From Ampullaceana balthica (lineage: Eukaryota > Mollusca > Gastropoda > Lymnaeidae), in assembly GCA_944989445.1 (NCBI GenBank), contig CALYLW010000137.1:1246134-1310133 (forward strand): a DNA stretch of 64,000 nucleotides, given 5' to 3'. The notes beneath the pieces were generated by a model. It saw only the letters and a list, made by a program, of their open reading frames with translations, did no database searches and was not told the DNA's origin. A program made the position numbers and the translations under genes. Positions within the stretch are counted from its first letter, which is position 1, and each line of letters starts with the position of its first letter. Shown here piece by piece: positions 15,501 to 25,676 of this stretch.

Positions 15501-18500
15501 AGGGACCCTACCACCATATGGCATGAACGCCGTGTTTATCTCACATGTTGACACCCGACTCCCCCCCCCCTCCTACTTCCCAATCCCTTCTTTTGTACTT
15601 TTTGATGATGATGATGATCTTGATGGCTTTCTTCTATACCCTTTAACACTACCTTTGCTAGTCCAGCATGCTCATTGCAATTTGATGCTCAAAATCTCTC
15701 AAATATTTTTTTTTAAGTCTTCAAATTCTTCTTAAATTCGCTTTTGTTGTCCCACTCTTTCAAAGACTGTTCCACAATTTATGTGCAGTCTATTCAAAGC
15801 AGCCCACCCCAAAAGGACTCCTCAAAGGACGACTCAGGGAACTTTTCAGAAGGGACTGCCACCTATGAACGCTACCCGTTTAGATATACATGTTTTATGT
15901 TAATTCCTTCAAATACTGAGACGCTGATCCATCTATACAGTTATTCAGTGACACAATTTTGTGATCCATTTGCTCTTTAGACGTTATAAACATCTCTCTC
16001 ACTGTTGAACTTTTAATTTTGGTTGATGTTTACCTAATTGGATTACACATCGCAGCTTAATTTTTAATGTTTACCAAATTATTGCTGCTTATCTGCGTTC
16101 GCTGTGGAAGACATCTTGTCGATATGTTTATTGTCTTGTTGTGTCTTTTTCAAACTTACCCATACGATGTTCAATAACTTCCTTTCGACCCATACCCTTA
16201 TTTCAATCCTACCCACATATTCATTGCATTTAATGTTGAGCTAGCTGCTTATGGCTGCTGTTGCGGACCTAAAGACCTCGGACACAAGGTGAAAGATTAC
16301 AGCAGACGATCGATTTGTGTCCATTAATATTAATTGAAGAGGGTTTATACACAGTTGAGTTACCTCAGCATGTTGTCCTGGAGACAGAACTTTACCACAC
16401 TCGTTACACTTCAAACACGAGGGGTGCCACTCCACGCCCAATGACGTCTTCCTCTCAGCTGCGGAGGAGGGGGAGGGAGAAAAATTTTAGACATAACATA
16501 CCAACAACAATAAAAAGAAAAAAATCCGCTTTAATAGTGAAAAATAAAATCAAAATAAAAAACAGAAGGCAAAAAATAAAACAACAAATTGGGGGTGGGG
16601 CGGATTTTTGACATTCCCTATGGAGGTGGGGCTTTGATGAGAAAGTCTTCGTTGTTAAATGTCCCAAACAACCTTATGGCAGGCAACCTGATGAATATGG
16701 GCAAGATTTCTCAACACTATGGGGACAAAAATAACAAAAAAATTATGTCGCTTGCCTGTTTAGTTACACTCTGACAAGCATTTTTAGCACATCCCAAACA
16801 GAATATGAATTTTGAACGCATTATTTGCCGAGGGAGCTAACTCACGCCTGTTGGAATTAAAACAATTTCACACGTGCACTCTGTTATGTCCCTTTGGTGC
16901 AGTTAAAAAGCATTTTCCATACTGGTTTGTTTAAATGCAAAAGGGGGGGGGATTTTTGGATGTAATAATGTATTTAAATTTTAAAAATTATATTTTAAAA
17001 AAATAATTTTAAAAAAAAACAAAAACAAAACAGCGAAAGCATTATTAGCAAAAACATGCCTGCGGTAGAAGAGCTGTATCAATTATCAAATGGTCACCGT
17101 AACTACAGGTAGACTCACGTCTGCTGTTTTGATAGTCGAGGTTAGCATTATCGGATGCACATTTCCCCGGCCATCAGCAATATTTAGGACATTTGATTTA
17201 TAATAATATTATACTAATCAATATGTACCGCGTCACCCTGGTCACTAGAAATGTTTCCCTTTAAGCTGACTGACGCCGCGCAGCTATTAAGAATTACCGC
17301 GCAGCAAATTTAGTAAAATATTGCACAAAAACGGTTGTTGTACAACTTTAGGGCCGTCCATAAATGACGTCACGCACCTGGGGGGAAGGGGGGGGGGAGT
17401 CACACATTTCTGACGATGTGTGACGAGGGGCAAGGGGGTGTTTAAGAAATGTGACGTCACATCAAAACGCGCAACTTTAAATACAATTTCCACTTAAATA
17501 TTTGATAGCTAACACTTTATTTAACGACGTTTTAAATGGCGTTCCACGTGTTACGATATTATAGTATTTATAGTGCAGACTTACACTAAATATATACTTA
17601 AATGACAAACAAGTGATTTGAAAAATGCTCATTTTCAAATTCAAAATGCGGCTTTTGGCTTTTATGGTGGGGGGGGGGAGGGCGGGCAACGCTTTTTGAC
17701 GTCATCTTGGAGGGGGTCTAAGTTTTTGTGACGACGTGTGACGAGAGGGGGAATGGGAGTAAAAAATCGGCCAAAATCGCGTAACATCATTTACACACGT
17801 ATATTTTTTCGTCACATTTTCACGGATCCACGAAGCTTAGAGGAACATTGATCACTAGGTTGTCCGCGGTCACGACCGTGAAAATAGGGCGCAAAGGACA
17901 GTCGACCTAGGCATCAAATCGTTTACTTTTTTTTTAATACAAGACATTAAAAGTGAAATATACATTTCAAACAATTAACAAACAACAACAAAAAAAATGT
18001 GTTTTATTTAAGCAGTCCTACGAAAGATCATATAGTTTTTCGTTTTGTTTTGGCACATACTAAGATATCAAGTTACTAGAGAGCAGGTTTCAAGCACATG
18101 GGAGGTGGCATCAGATGAGGTGGGAAGGGGTGGGGGAGCTGACAGATGAAACTCTCCAATAGCAGTATTGAATCTTTTGGATATAATGATTTGAAAAATT
18201 AAGGGTTTTTATTTTAATGTTTTTTTCTATCAAATGATCTATCTTATTGAAATAAATGTTGCTTCTATACGAATGTGGTCGTGGCTTTAAGAGCCTGTGC
18301 TCTGTGCACCTGAAATACTAGGCTTGGTCATTAAAGGGTTAACACCATTTTAAGGGTTATGGCCTATGTTCCTTGCCAGACACCGCGCAGGATTTTATCA
18401 AAGCTTTGATCAAAATAAGTAAATGTGTGTTTGTGCGATGTAAATTTTGCACAGAAAAATTGTTTGCACACTATTTTTTCCGTTTTTTTAAAGGTTTTAA

Positions 18501-21500
18501 AAAAACAAAAACAACAAGAACCAACGAAACTTGAAGGAACATTGGTTCTGGTAAACGTTTGAACAATATGTCAATGTCACTAGTTGAGTTTTTAAAAAAA
18601 AATTAAATAAATTGTAGGGCTGTGGAAATTACCGATTAATTAAGCGATTAATCGTTATTTTTTAAAATCGATTAAAATTAATTTGATCGATTGAAATTCG
18701 ATTAAAATTTAGGAAAATATTTCTAATATTTTCTCCAATTTATTAATAATTTACATTTTTTGTGTCTCACATTTTGACCTCGTATTCCTATTATTATTTA
18801 TTTAGACGCGCATGCGTAAACAAAAAAGATTTGTTTGCCTTATTTCTTCCATAGCAGAACGAATTTGCTGTGTTATGTCACAAAATTTTGGGGCCATGGA
18901 ATTACCGCAACTTAACCGATTTCGCAAAAAATAATGAATCGCAACTTCACGGGATCTATATATGCGTCATAAACATAAAATATAATTAATCGAAATTAAT
19001 CGATTAAATATTTTTCCATGGAAGTATTCAACAGAAAATTGTTCGGGGAGATACTCCTAACTACTACATTGTATCTCACCGAATACATTACAGACGCTCC
19101 TTTAATACACACGATTTTGTTTTGTTAATTCATTGGTTATGTCTAGTCTTGCATTTTTAGTACAGTTTTGAAGAGAAAACTAAAAAAAAACAACTTCATC
19201 AGCTGATTGCCGAGTTGAGCAATATCTTTTATTTGTGACAAATGAAACGTGACTTATTGAAAATAATCCGTACAAAATATTGCGTGATATGGTATATGGC
19301 ATTCGAACTAAATAAACAAAGTCCATGTATCTGGAATTTCTATAATCTATTGTAAGACTTTTCATATGCACACGTAAGCAACTAGACAACCATCTTCCTA
19401 TGAGTGCGTCAGAGTAGTAGTGAGTGGGAACCAAAATACAGGCGCGCCAAAGTGAGGTTTCCAATGTCACATTATAATACATGTAAGTAAACAAGGGTAA
19501 GATAATGATTTAACGGGGGCGAGAACCAGTTTTAGCTTTTCCCCGGGTACAATATAGGATTATAGCTACGCCTCTGGATTGCGCATTATTTTTACCTCTA
19601 CAATTATTATATTTATAGTCTTAAACTGCCCACAAACTTAATGTTTAATGAGATCGACAGACTTGTTAGTTAAACTACTGCCGCACGGCGACGTGTGTAA
19701 TCAGAGCGGCTCGTGAATCTCTTGCCAAACCGCATGTGCAATTACATGTAAAGTGCTCGGTGCAACTATTGCCGCGCTAGTTGTGTATTCGGTGCAGTCG
19801 TCAGATGCTAAACTGTGACTGTTTGCCTCAGTGATTACCCAACGCGTGCTCGGTTAATTTGCTCGCACACGACGTGTGCAAACAGTCGGGGAAAACCCGG
19901 TTATTGACACGCCCATTTCCATAGCTCACAATGTCTGGTCCCAAGGACCGTCACAAAGTTACTGTCTTTAATATTTGATTTGTCAACAAGCGGAACACAA
20001 AGGGAGAGGACCTTCCTTTTGTGTCTGCCATTGTTTTCTTAGTTTTGACCGTCCCAATAATAATTCGCTTCCTAGTGCTCCTGTAGCCGCTTACACAGTT
20101 TCACTTAGAACAAACCACCATCGTTAGGAAATGTGGCGATGTCAGTTATACTGTTTTTGTTTCGTGTTTCTAACAGAGGACTGTGATTTAGGTTTTAAAC
20201 GTGTATATCCGGGAATTTATTTCAATGGAGAGAATTTTTTGTAGCGATTTTAATGAAAGCTGCAATCTGGCAGGAACGTTTAAGGTCACGGGTGCCCCCC
20301 CCCCACATAGTTTATGGTCAACAAGGTATCCACCCCCACCCTCTGCCTTCCCCCTCCCCCTCCTCCACCCCGGGCGTTGTGAAATATTTCAAAACTTTCA
20401 CGCTTAAATTATCTTTTTTGATTCATTGTGTCATGTAGTTTTAATGAGATGCAGGCCTGTAATCCATCTAACAACTACTTGGTGAATATTATTAAATGGC
20501 GTTCTATGACCTACATACTTGTTTAGCAGATCATTTTTAGAATGTATTTATTCCTTATTTGTATACATTTTATTCACATTTTAACGCAAAATGCCTGTTA
20601 AAAGTTAAATTTGGAAGAGCCGCCGGGAACGCCAAATTATTTGAACCATTGGCGTATAGCCTAACAATTTAGTTTTTTAGAGTCCACATAATAATACAAT
20701 ATATCTGCACACTTTAAAAAATAAAATTGCTATAATACATTTATACGGTTATAAAAGCCAATACGGCTGTAATTGATAACTTTTTATTGTTTTTCGATAA
20801 ATTTCTTAACTGTAACTATTGTTCATTTACTTTAAAAATCGGTATTTAATCCATATTTTATAAAATTCGTTGTACGTTGTATGTGGTGAGATGGAGGTCA
20901 TTATGAAGGATGCTGTGAATTGTCTCTGAGATTGTGTAGTTTCTAGACAAGGTAAAGGCCTGCATCCGGAGATCCGGTGGGGCGTCAACAGGTTTAATTA
21001 AATGGCGCGTCCTGGGATCTGTCATGAAACGCAATTGTAGCATCACTAATATAAACAGACGAAGAAGACGCCTGTAAACACACGTTATACTGCCCACTAA
21101 TTCTGACACGTATTAGCTCTTTGAAAAGGGATATGGCCCTCGATGAAGATTTTGCCCTGAATGCTATCCAAGGACACAAAGGTTTAAATATTCACGACGA
21201 CAACTTTACGCGCCGCGAGTAAATACCACCGAAGGCTGAATCTACATTACTAAATTCATTTATATCATGTTTATACATATCTCTATCTTAATATATATAT
21301 TTACGCTCAATTATCGCTGACTGAGACCTAACGCTAAATAATAAAATAATAATCCTTTTGGTTTCCAGATTAACATTAACCAAACAACGCACGAACCTAT
21401 GACGTCAGCATTTGTGTTGTAAACAGTGCTGACTGACTCAAAGAGTTATTTTTTTGGTGCAGTAATTTGGTGCTCTGCTTTCTAAAATTACTTTTAAAAT

Positions 21501-23217
21501 CGTGTGGTGATTAGCACTGTAAAAAATATTATATACATACTTTGTGTACATTTCAGGAATATTTCGTATTTATCATACAAGGATAAGTTACTTGGGCTTT
21601 TACCAAACAAAACAAAAAACAAAAAAAAACTATTATAAAATACTTTGTGTACATTTAATAAAGTTTAATATTACGTATTTAATAATAATAATAATAATAA
21701 ATTGATTATTTATATAGCGCTGTATCCCAGTAAGGAACTGGGCTCACAGCGCTTTACATGAAAGAAATAACATACTTATAAGTATTAAATTAACTTTCAT
21801 ATCACAACAAACACAAAAAATTACAATACATTATACATAAGCTACGTTAATCATTTACAAGAAATGTTTCATCAATTTTAAAAATAAATTGTGAAAAGAT
21901 GTGTCTTAAGTGCAGTCTTGAAAGACTTGGTTGTTTGAATACTACGTATGTGTAATGGTAGAGAATTCCATTGTTTGGCTGCACAAAAAGAGAATGACCT
22001 TTCACCAAACGTTTTGGTGCGTGTCGTAGGAACAGAGAGAACGCGTGTGTCTGCAGAAGATCTTAGCTTGCGAGTGGGTGAGTAGACCGACAAAAGTCGG
22101 TATTTATCATACAAGGACAATTTAGTTGGGCTTTTGAAAAAGGTGGGCGCCGTAGCCGCCCTTAAAAAAGTGGGGCGCCGCAGTCAGCAACGTTCCATTT
22201 AAGCTGCGCAGACATCTGACTGACGCCGCGTAGCAGTTTAGAAATACCGCGCAGTAAATTTGTAAAATGTTGCTCAAAAATGTATGCTGAGCAACTTTGC
22301 ACACTAGTATTTTCTCTTTGCACACGGACCAACGAATCTTAGAGGGAACGTTGAGCCGCAGGCGCCACGGCGCCGCAGCATAAACTAGTTTTCTCTATAT
22401 TCAATGAATTCATCCATTCACCTACCCACCAATCCATATATCTATCTCAACGATTGGTGTTTATATATATATATATATATTATATATATATATATTTATA
22501 GGGCTGAGGAAATTATACGATTATATTTCTCGATTATATATTTCTCGATCAATCGATTAATTATTTTTTTATCGATTAAAATTATTTTAATCGATAAAAA
22601 TTCGATAAAAATTAAAGAAAATATTTATAATATTTTTTAAAATTTTAATTAATAAATAATTAATTATTAACAATTAATAATAATTTATATATTTTTTACG
22701 TACAAACTTCTCCCGCGTATTATTATAATTTATGTTATTAATTTATGTGGACCGGCAGACGTCAACTAAAAAATGTCTGACAGCATCAGCGCAGTTAAAT
22801 TTAAACATATAGATTCTAACTGGAAAGTTGAGCAAATATTTTGTTTTTAAGCTAACTGCGGATTGCAAAGTCGAAGATGGTGAAAAAGTTTACTGTGTTC
22901 AATGCCATAAACAATTCTCTTTTAAAGGATCAAATACATCGCTGACGTACCACCTTCAGCACAAAGATCCGATCAAGTATCAACACATTGTCATAAAATT
23001 TAGTTTAAAATTTTCTTATTTTTCAATGTCTGTGAGACACGAGAAATAACTCAATAAAATAAATCAATTACCTGTTTTTTTTTACTTCCTTTGAAATGTT
23101 TAGTTTAATGACATCATAAATTTCTATTTTTGGATTTAATCGAAATTATCGATTAATTAATCGTTAATTTTTCAAAAGTTAACGATTAAATTTTTAATTA
23201 ATTAATCGATAACAGCC

Positions 23218-23299
<82 letters not shown>

Positions 23300-23368
23300 G
23301 AGCTTATAATAAACCGTAAACTCACCAAAATAGACTGGTTTCCCACAGCCAGCACATGTTTTGTTCAT
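352..23368 (-). CDS. Rassf: Rassf (LIM domain plus RASSF2/4-like region), 5' part of gene
   Basis: This is a Ras-association-domain-family scaffold of the RASSF1-6 class. In Drosophila the LIM-RA-SARAH protein acts through the SARAH domain on the Hippo/MST pathway. Five exons (23368-23326, 16458-16364, 14337-14003, 874-796, 531-352) join in phase to 244 codons. Residues 5-57 form a LIM domain with zinc ligands C5, C8, H26, C29, C32, C35, C53 and C57. Residues 47-157 include a polar, low-complexity linker. Residues 158-244 match the RASSF2/4 N-terminal block, with [11 protein letters not shown] followed by a Pro-rich stretch. RA and SARAH exons are not in the window and must lie past the left edge. 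The LIM part alone could be mistaken for CRIP, but the following block identifies RASSF. Introns total over 22 kb and are full of repeats. Confidence 0.93.
796..874 (-). CDS. Rassf: Rassf coding exon 4
   Basis: A 79-nt exon whose first base completes the Ile codon left by exon 3. It encodes [17 protein letters not shown] and ends TAEE, aligning with the SKNELLLHLKTYNLYYEG region of human RASSF2. The acceptor is tttcatctag and the donor GAG|GTTTTT, which is weak at +3 to +6. Phase joins both neighbours without a stop. Confidence 0.88.
875..3611. other. AT-rich start of Rassf intron 3, no gene seen
   Basis: I see no conserved coding block, RNA gene or structured repeat here. The sequence is AT-rich with short homopolymers. 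Open frames are short and show no protein-like pattern. Confidence 0.6.
3612..3845. repeat. Dispersed repeat, copy 1
   Basis: This runs from gcgcaccaaattactgcacc to cgtcatttttgacgggt. Its reverse complement recurs at about 14375-14565 with the same word order (taactcttttc, ataaaattgt, gaaagttctgt, gaaaacttccgtc). Partial relatives occur near 21440 and 37680. No coding capacity or target duplication is visible. Confidence 0.75.
3846..4799. other. Intronic DNA, nothing recognised
   Basis: AT-rich intronic sequence with no open frame of interest and no repeat that I can pair within the window. Confidence 0.55.
4800..5100 (-). mobile_element. tRNA-derived SINE
   Basis: Read on the minus strand, the 5' part has a Pol III A-box-like sequence (tggtcgagcagcg, near 5060) and a B-box-like gtttgaatctc (5024-5014) at tRNA-like spacing. 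A moderately GC-rich body follows (cctgagtccacctaactccg, then a cctgacac stretch) that looks like a SINE central domain. Open frames on both strands across this block are incidental. The SINE class is clear; the named family is not. Confidence 0.7.
5101..6999. other. Intronic DNA, no gene seen
   Basis: No conserved coding signal. Short phrases near 5340 and 5600 suggest old transposon debris, but no termini could be defined. Confidence 0.5.
7000..7207. repeat. 16-bp minisatellite with degenerate flank
   Basis: Four near-perfect units of gatgaccaataaatgt lie at 7138-7203. Upstream, looser units of the type 'ataaatgtgaaaact' extend back to about 7000. The open frame across it on the minus strand is a repeat artefact. 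Confidence 0.85.
7341..13976. repeat. Higher-order satellite: four about 1.66-kb tandem units
   Basis: Units begin with ccacgtttttagaagcgg at 7341, 8998, 10665 and 12325 and the array ends near 13976. Unit lengths are about 1657, 1667, 1660 and 1652 bp. Each unit holds a roughly 205-bp lead segment, an inverted partial sub-copy, then three direct sub-copies of about 300 bp. The direct sub-copies run from gtcaactcaaact through gatcggatcac and a gacaga/GA tract to taatataagggattt, and are separated by two different spacers. Differences between units are mostly single bases, GA-tract length and a G run. No coding sequence is seen. The array ends about 25 bp from the Rassf exon 3 donor. Confidence 0.95.
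7569..7762. repeat. Long inverted repeat inside each satellite unit
   Basis: Arms of about 90-95 bp face each other around a centre near 7666. The left arm reads from ttatccttatatgaggtatg to gagttgacg and the right arm from cgtcaactcaaac to cctcatataagg. Each arm has an intact CACGTG. The same palindrome recurs in the other three units (near 9327, 10990 and 12650). It could form a large hairpin or cruciform. Confidence 0.88.
14003..14337 (-). CDS. Rassf: Rassf coding exon 3 (end of LIM domain plus linker)
   Basis: A 335-nt exon. Its first codons, [18 protein letters not shown], give the last two zinc ligands of the LIM domain and the LFGP signature shared with Drosophila Rassf and CRIP proteins. 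The rest is a polar linker rich in Asn, Gln, Lys and Ser. The acceptor is tatttacag. The donor CTCAT|GTAAGTGAG at 14002 is near-perfect and is needed to reach exon 4 in phase; reading through would stop one codon later. Confidence 0.92.
14375..14690. repeat. Dispersed repeat, copy 2 (inverted relative to 3612-3845)
   Basis: Starts cccgtcaaaaatgacggaag and passes through gaaagagttgta-like words to ggtgcagtaatttttggtg. It is the reverse-complement counterpart of 3612-3845. The continuation with gaattatgtatgttgatga resembles 38020-38040, so the family probably extends beyond the shared 200 bp. Confidence 0.7.
14691..16363. other. Rassf intron 2, no gene seen
   Basis: No conserved coding block. 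A phrase near 15140 (acagaagatttttgcgt) belongs to a short dispersed repeat also found at 47061 and 47571. Confidence 0.5.
16364..16458 (-). CDS. Rassf: Rassf coding exon 2 (LIM core)
   Basis: A 95-nt exon. Its first two bases complete Ala15 with the last base of exon 1. It encodes [15 protein letters not shown] then [17 protein letters not shown], the H-x2-C-x2-C-x2-C heart of the LIM domain (H26, C29, C32, C35). The acceptor is cctcctccgcag with a strong pyrimidine tract; the donor is GAG|GTAACT. Confidence 0.95.
16459..17248. other. Rassf intron 1, no gene seen
   Basis: Intronic sequence with A-rich and G-rich runs; no feature recognised. Confidence 0.5.
17249..17850. mobile_element. Short hAT-like inverted-repeat element, interrupted
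   Basis: The left end aaatgtttccctttaag matches the inverse of the right end cttagaggaacatt. The flanking 8-mers gtcactag (17241-17248) and atcactag (17851-17858) agree at 7 of 8 positions, as expected of a hAT-type target duplication. Sister copies lie at 22187-22354 and 49482-49671. A second element (17351-17790) is inserted in its middle. Confidence 0.8.
17351..17790. mobile_element. Nested GGGCCGTCCATAAATGACGTC element
   Basis: The left terminus is gggccgtccataaatgacgt and the right end is a decayed inverse (gcgtaacatcattta). A sister at 25284-25676 keeps both termini. Flanking TTA on both sides of each copy fits a 3-bp target duplication as in PIF/Harbinger-type elements; that class call is inference. 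No coding sequence. Confidence 0.75.
17851..18616. other. Rassf intron 1, nothing recognised
   Basis: No open frame or repeat identified beyond A and T runs. Confidence 0.5.
18617..19020. mobile_element. Decayed hAT copy (agggctg family), copy A
   Basis: Begins tagggctgtggaaatta and carries the cgattaatcg-rich subterminal sequence seen at 22500 and 49241. The right end has the inner ataattaatcgaaattaatc words but lacks the terminal cagccc, so it is truncated. Confidence 0.7.
19021..21439. other. Rassf intron 1, no gene supported
   Basis: Several open frames of 60-100 codons occur (for example 19180-19494 and 20858-21179 on the minus strand). None shows a family motif or convincing splice context. 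C-rich tracts lie near 20297 and 20360. Confidence 0.45.
21440..21681. repeat. Dispersed repeat fragment with local duplication
   Basis: Words such as ggtgcagtaatttggtgc relate this to the 3612/14375 family. Cgtatttatcatacaagg with tacttgggctttt recurs at 22098-22135, so about 100 bp was duplicated before the LINE at 21682 inserted into the second copy. Confidence 0.65.
21682..22099 (-). mobile_element. 5'-truncated LINE, 3' end with reverse-transcriptase C-terminus
   Basis: On the minus strand it encodes the end of a CR1/L2-like LINE ORF2: a [20 protein letters not shown] then SLPLHIR stretch, and a final [10 protein letters not shown] before a stop at 21878. A 3' UTR with tatagcgc/agcgcttta words and a (TAA)n-type tail at 21682-21702 follow. 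GTATTTA at 21675-21681 and 22100-22106 is a 7-bp target duplication. Only about 418 bp remain. Confidence 0.88.
22187..22354. mobile_element. Short hAT-like inverted-repeat element
   Basis: Left end aacgttccatttaag and right end cttagagggaacgtt are near-perfect inverses. The body has the ctgacgccgcg, accgcgcag and ttgctcaaaaa words shared with 17249 and 49482. Non-coding. Confidence 0.82.
22500..23219 (+). mobile_element. hAT relic with BED finger (agggctg family), copy B
   Basis: Termini agggctgagg and aacagccct are inverted, with subterminal cgattaa-rich sequence, over 720 bp. An internal frame (22828-23049) encodes a BED-type zinc finger: [14 protein letters not shown], then [10 protein letters not shown], giving C-x2-C and H-x4-H ligands at the spacing of hAT transposase N-termini. 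The catalytic region is missing, so this is a non-autonomous remnant. Flanking TA repeats hide any target duplication. Confidence 0.8.
23220..23298. repeat. (TA)n microsatellite
   Basis: About 78 bp of almost uninterrupted TA adjoins the right end of the hAT relic. A shorter TA tract at 22464-22496 lies just outside its left end. Confidence 0.97.
23326..23368 (-). CDS. Rassf: Rassf coding exon 1 (start of LIM domain)
   Basis: The start ATG at 23368-23366 begins [14 protein letters not shown], the first zinc-binding C-x2-C of the LIM domain. The donor is TTTTG|GTGAG. The single leftover base joins CT of exon 2 to give Ala15, producing the VYFAER join seen in LIM proteins of this class. A 5' non-coding exon is likely upstream. 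Confidence 0.92.
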
Positions 23369-23549
23369 TATTAATCCAGTCAGACACCATTCGATGTTAT
23401 CCCGTTCAGAATGTACACAACAGCTGATACCGGTACCAAAGAATGGGCTTTATACTTTATATTTATTATATCCTATCACGTGCAGAAATGACGGATTAGA
23501 TATATGCACAGCACACGAAATTATGACTTGCCATCTGTACAGTATTCGC

Positions 23550-23835
23550 CTCTTACAGCCAGAAATCCACGCAGTGTACGCCTTTTACTGTCAGGAATCC
23601 ACAGAGTGTATGCCTTTTACTGTCAGGAATCCACTGAGTGTATGCCTTTTACTGTCAGGAATCCACAGAGTGTATGCCTTTTACTGTCAGGAATCCACAG
23701 AGTGTATGCCTTTTACTGTCAGGAATCCACAGAGTGTATGCCTTTTACTGTCAGGAATCCACAGAGTGTATGCCTTTTACTGTCAGGAATCCACTGAGTG
23801 TACGCCTTTTTATTATGTCAGAAATCCACACGGCT
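23550..23835. repeat. 32-bp minisatellite
   Basis: About nine units of tcaggaatccacagagtgta plus tgccttttactg. Because 32 is not a multiple of 3, all three frames are open over three units, giving spurious frames of up to 187 codons at 23361-23924. Confidence 0.95.
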
Positions 23836-23966
23836 TTTACTGTCTGTCGTATCTTTCAACACAAAATCCTCGACGGCGAGTGACTTGGTATCAGCGCAGT
23901 AAACACATAGCACGTTCCCAATGAAAGCGTTCCTTTTCTTGTCATCCGTGTAGGGCCACTCGATTG
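23818..23966 (-). CDS. Possible antisense exon, uncertain
   Basis: A strong acceptor (tttccccacag) is followed by an open frame starting AIEWPYTDDKKRNAFIG and ending SKSRVDF, then TGA and AATAAA 8 bases later. It could be a small terminal exon, an alternative 5' exon of Rassf, or chance. I recognise no family. Confidence 0.2.
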
Positions 23967-25283
23967 CTGTGGGGAAACAAAACAAAAACAACAACATTAG
24001 ATTGTTGTTGGACGGCAAAGTTGACAACATAGGAGGTGGGGCGGGGGAAGAGTTGGTGTTATTGATTTACAATAAACGGCCCATAGATGACTTGCTTGTT
24101 ATTGATTGATAAGACCGGTCGAAATTGATCACGATGGAAAGCTCAGGCGACCGGCATGTTTATGGGGCGAGGTTGTCAATTTTAATGCTGATATAAAAAA
24201 TAATTTTAAAAAAGCATTTGGTCAGTCCAGACGATTTCGCCACCGACGTCAACAACACTCACCGTCTCAGCTACGAAACGCGACATCTACACCCCACCCG
24301 TGTCACAACAACTACACGTGACCTCACCGTGTCAGAGCAGCTACACGCTACAAAAAACGTCAGCACAGACCCACAACAGGAAAAGGTATCACCCCCAATA
24401 AAACAATAAATATGTTATGTTGTGTTGAGCTGAATCTATATTATACTAGACAGCGCATTCGTGTAACTTGTACCAGATCTAAAGGGAAAATGGTGTGTGT
24501 GTGTGTGTGGGGGGGGGGCAGAGTGCGAGAAAAGGGCAGAAATTTTCTTTATTTTGAAGGGCAGCGTTTTTTGGTCAACATAAGAATATGTTCTGTGGAA
24601 AGGGGTGGTAAAAAGCTTGACTCGCCACGATTGAGACAGTAACCCTAGCTACACCGCTGGGACTTAGGTCTGACATAGCTCTTCCTTTACCCCAACTCAA
24701 CTATTCCAATTTTAAGAATTCATTGTATCTTACCAGGTCTGAGAGGTTAGATGTGTCTGTGTAATTAGATTCAGGGGTTAGATCTGGTTATGAGCTGAAA
24801 ACGGCCACACTTTCAGATACCAGCCAGTCCCATTTTGAGAACTACTATGACACAACAGGATGCAAAGATACGGTTCACGAGATTGTCAAACGCCAGTAAG
24901 CTGATAAGTCTCGCGCCTGTTATCTGGTCCCCGGTTTTGAATGGCTGGGGCCAACAATATGAACCGTCGTCTCTTATGGGGAGCAATATGTGTTTGAAGG
25001 ATGAACAGTTTTGTACTGTACGCGTACTTGGAAAAATATCGGTGCGGAGTGCGGACGGAATGTGTCACTTAAATATAACTGGTGGGGAAAATCCCATGTG
25101 TAAATGATCTCAGGTTTCTACATACGAAAAAGGAGGAAACCAAGTAAGTGTGAGAAACGGTTTCTCCCCCCCTAAAGGGGCTATTTTGTCACTCCTATCC
25201 CCCCCCCCGCTCCCCTGTGGCGAAAGCTTAACTGCTCCTCCACCATTGTTCACACCAAAGTCCAGAGTTGACCAGACGGTTAG
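23967..25283. other. Upstream Rassf intron or UTR region, no gene seen
   Basis: No conserved coding block was found. A GT/G-rich stretch lies at 24493-24520. Open frames are short. Confidence 0.45.
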
Positions 25284-25676
25284 TGGGCAGTCCATAAATG
25301 ATAAATGACGTCGCGCGCATTTAAAAAAAAAGTCACGCATTTGTAACGACGTGTGATGAGCGGGGAAGTGTTTAAGAAAAGTGACGTCACATCAAAAACG
25401 TGCAACATTAAATAAAAGTTCGACATAAATACACGAGTGCTTGGAATTTATTTAATGACGTTTTCCATAGCTTCACACGTGTTACGATATTTAAATGACA
25501 AAAAAGTAATTTGCAACATGCTAATTTCAATTAGAAAAAAACGGCTTTCATGCGTGATCATAGCTTTGTGACGTCATATTGGAAGGGGGTCTAAGTTTTT
25601 GTGACGAAGTGAGACGAGGGGGGAGAGGGGGGTAAAAATCCGCCAAAATCGCGTGACGTCATTTGTGGACGGCCCC
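25284..25676. mobile_element. GGGCCGTCC inverted-repeat element
   Basis: Left end gggcagtccataaatg (with a small internal duplication) and right end tgacgtcatttgtggacggc plus cc are inverses. Internal words (acgtcacatcaaaa, gtgttacgatat, aagggggtctaagt) match the nested element at 17351-17790. TTA flanks each side. Confidence 0.85.

Noticed and set aside
16241..16441. CRIP-type stand-alone LIM gene
   Set aside because: The LIM exons continue in phase into RASSF2/4-like sequence, so the gene is Rassf rather than CRIP.
22404..22640. 78-codon frame of mainly Ile and Tyr
   Set aside because: It reads through a TA microsatellite and the AT-rich end of a hAT relic.
23361..23924. 187-codon open frame
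   Set aside because: Mostly the 32-bp minisatellite read through three frames; no independent protein signal.
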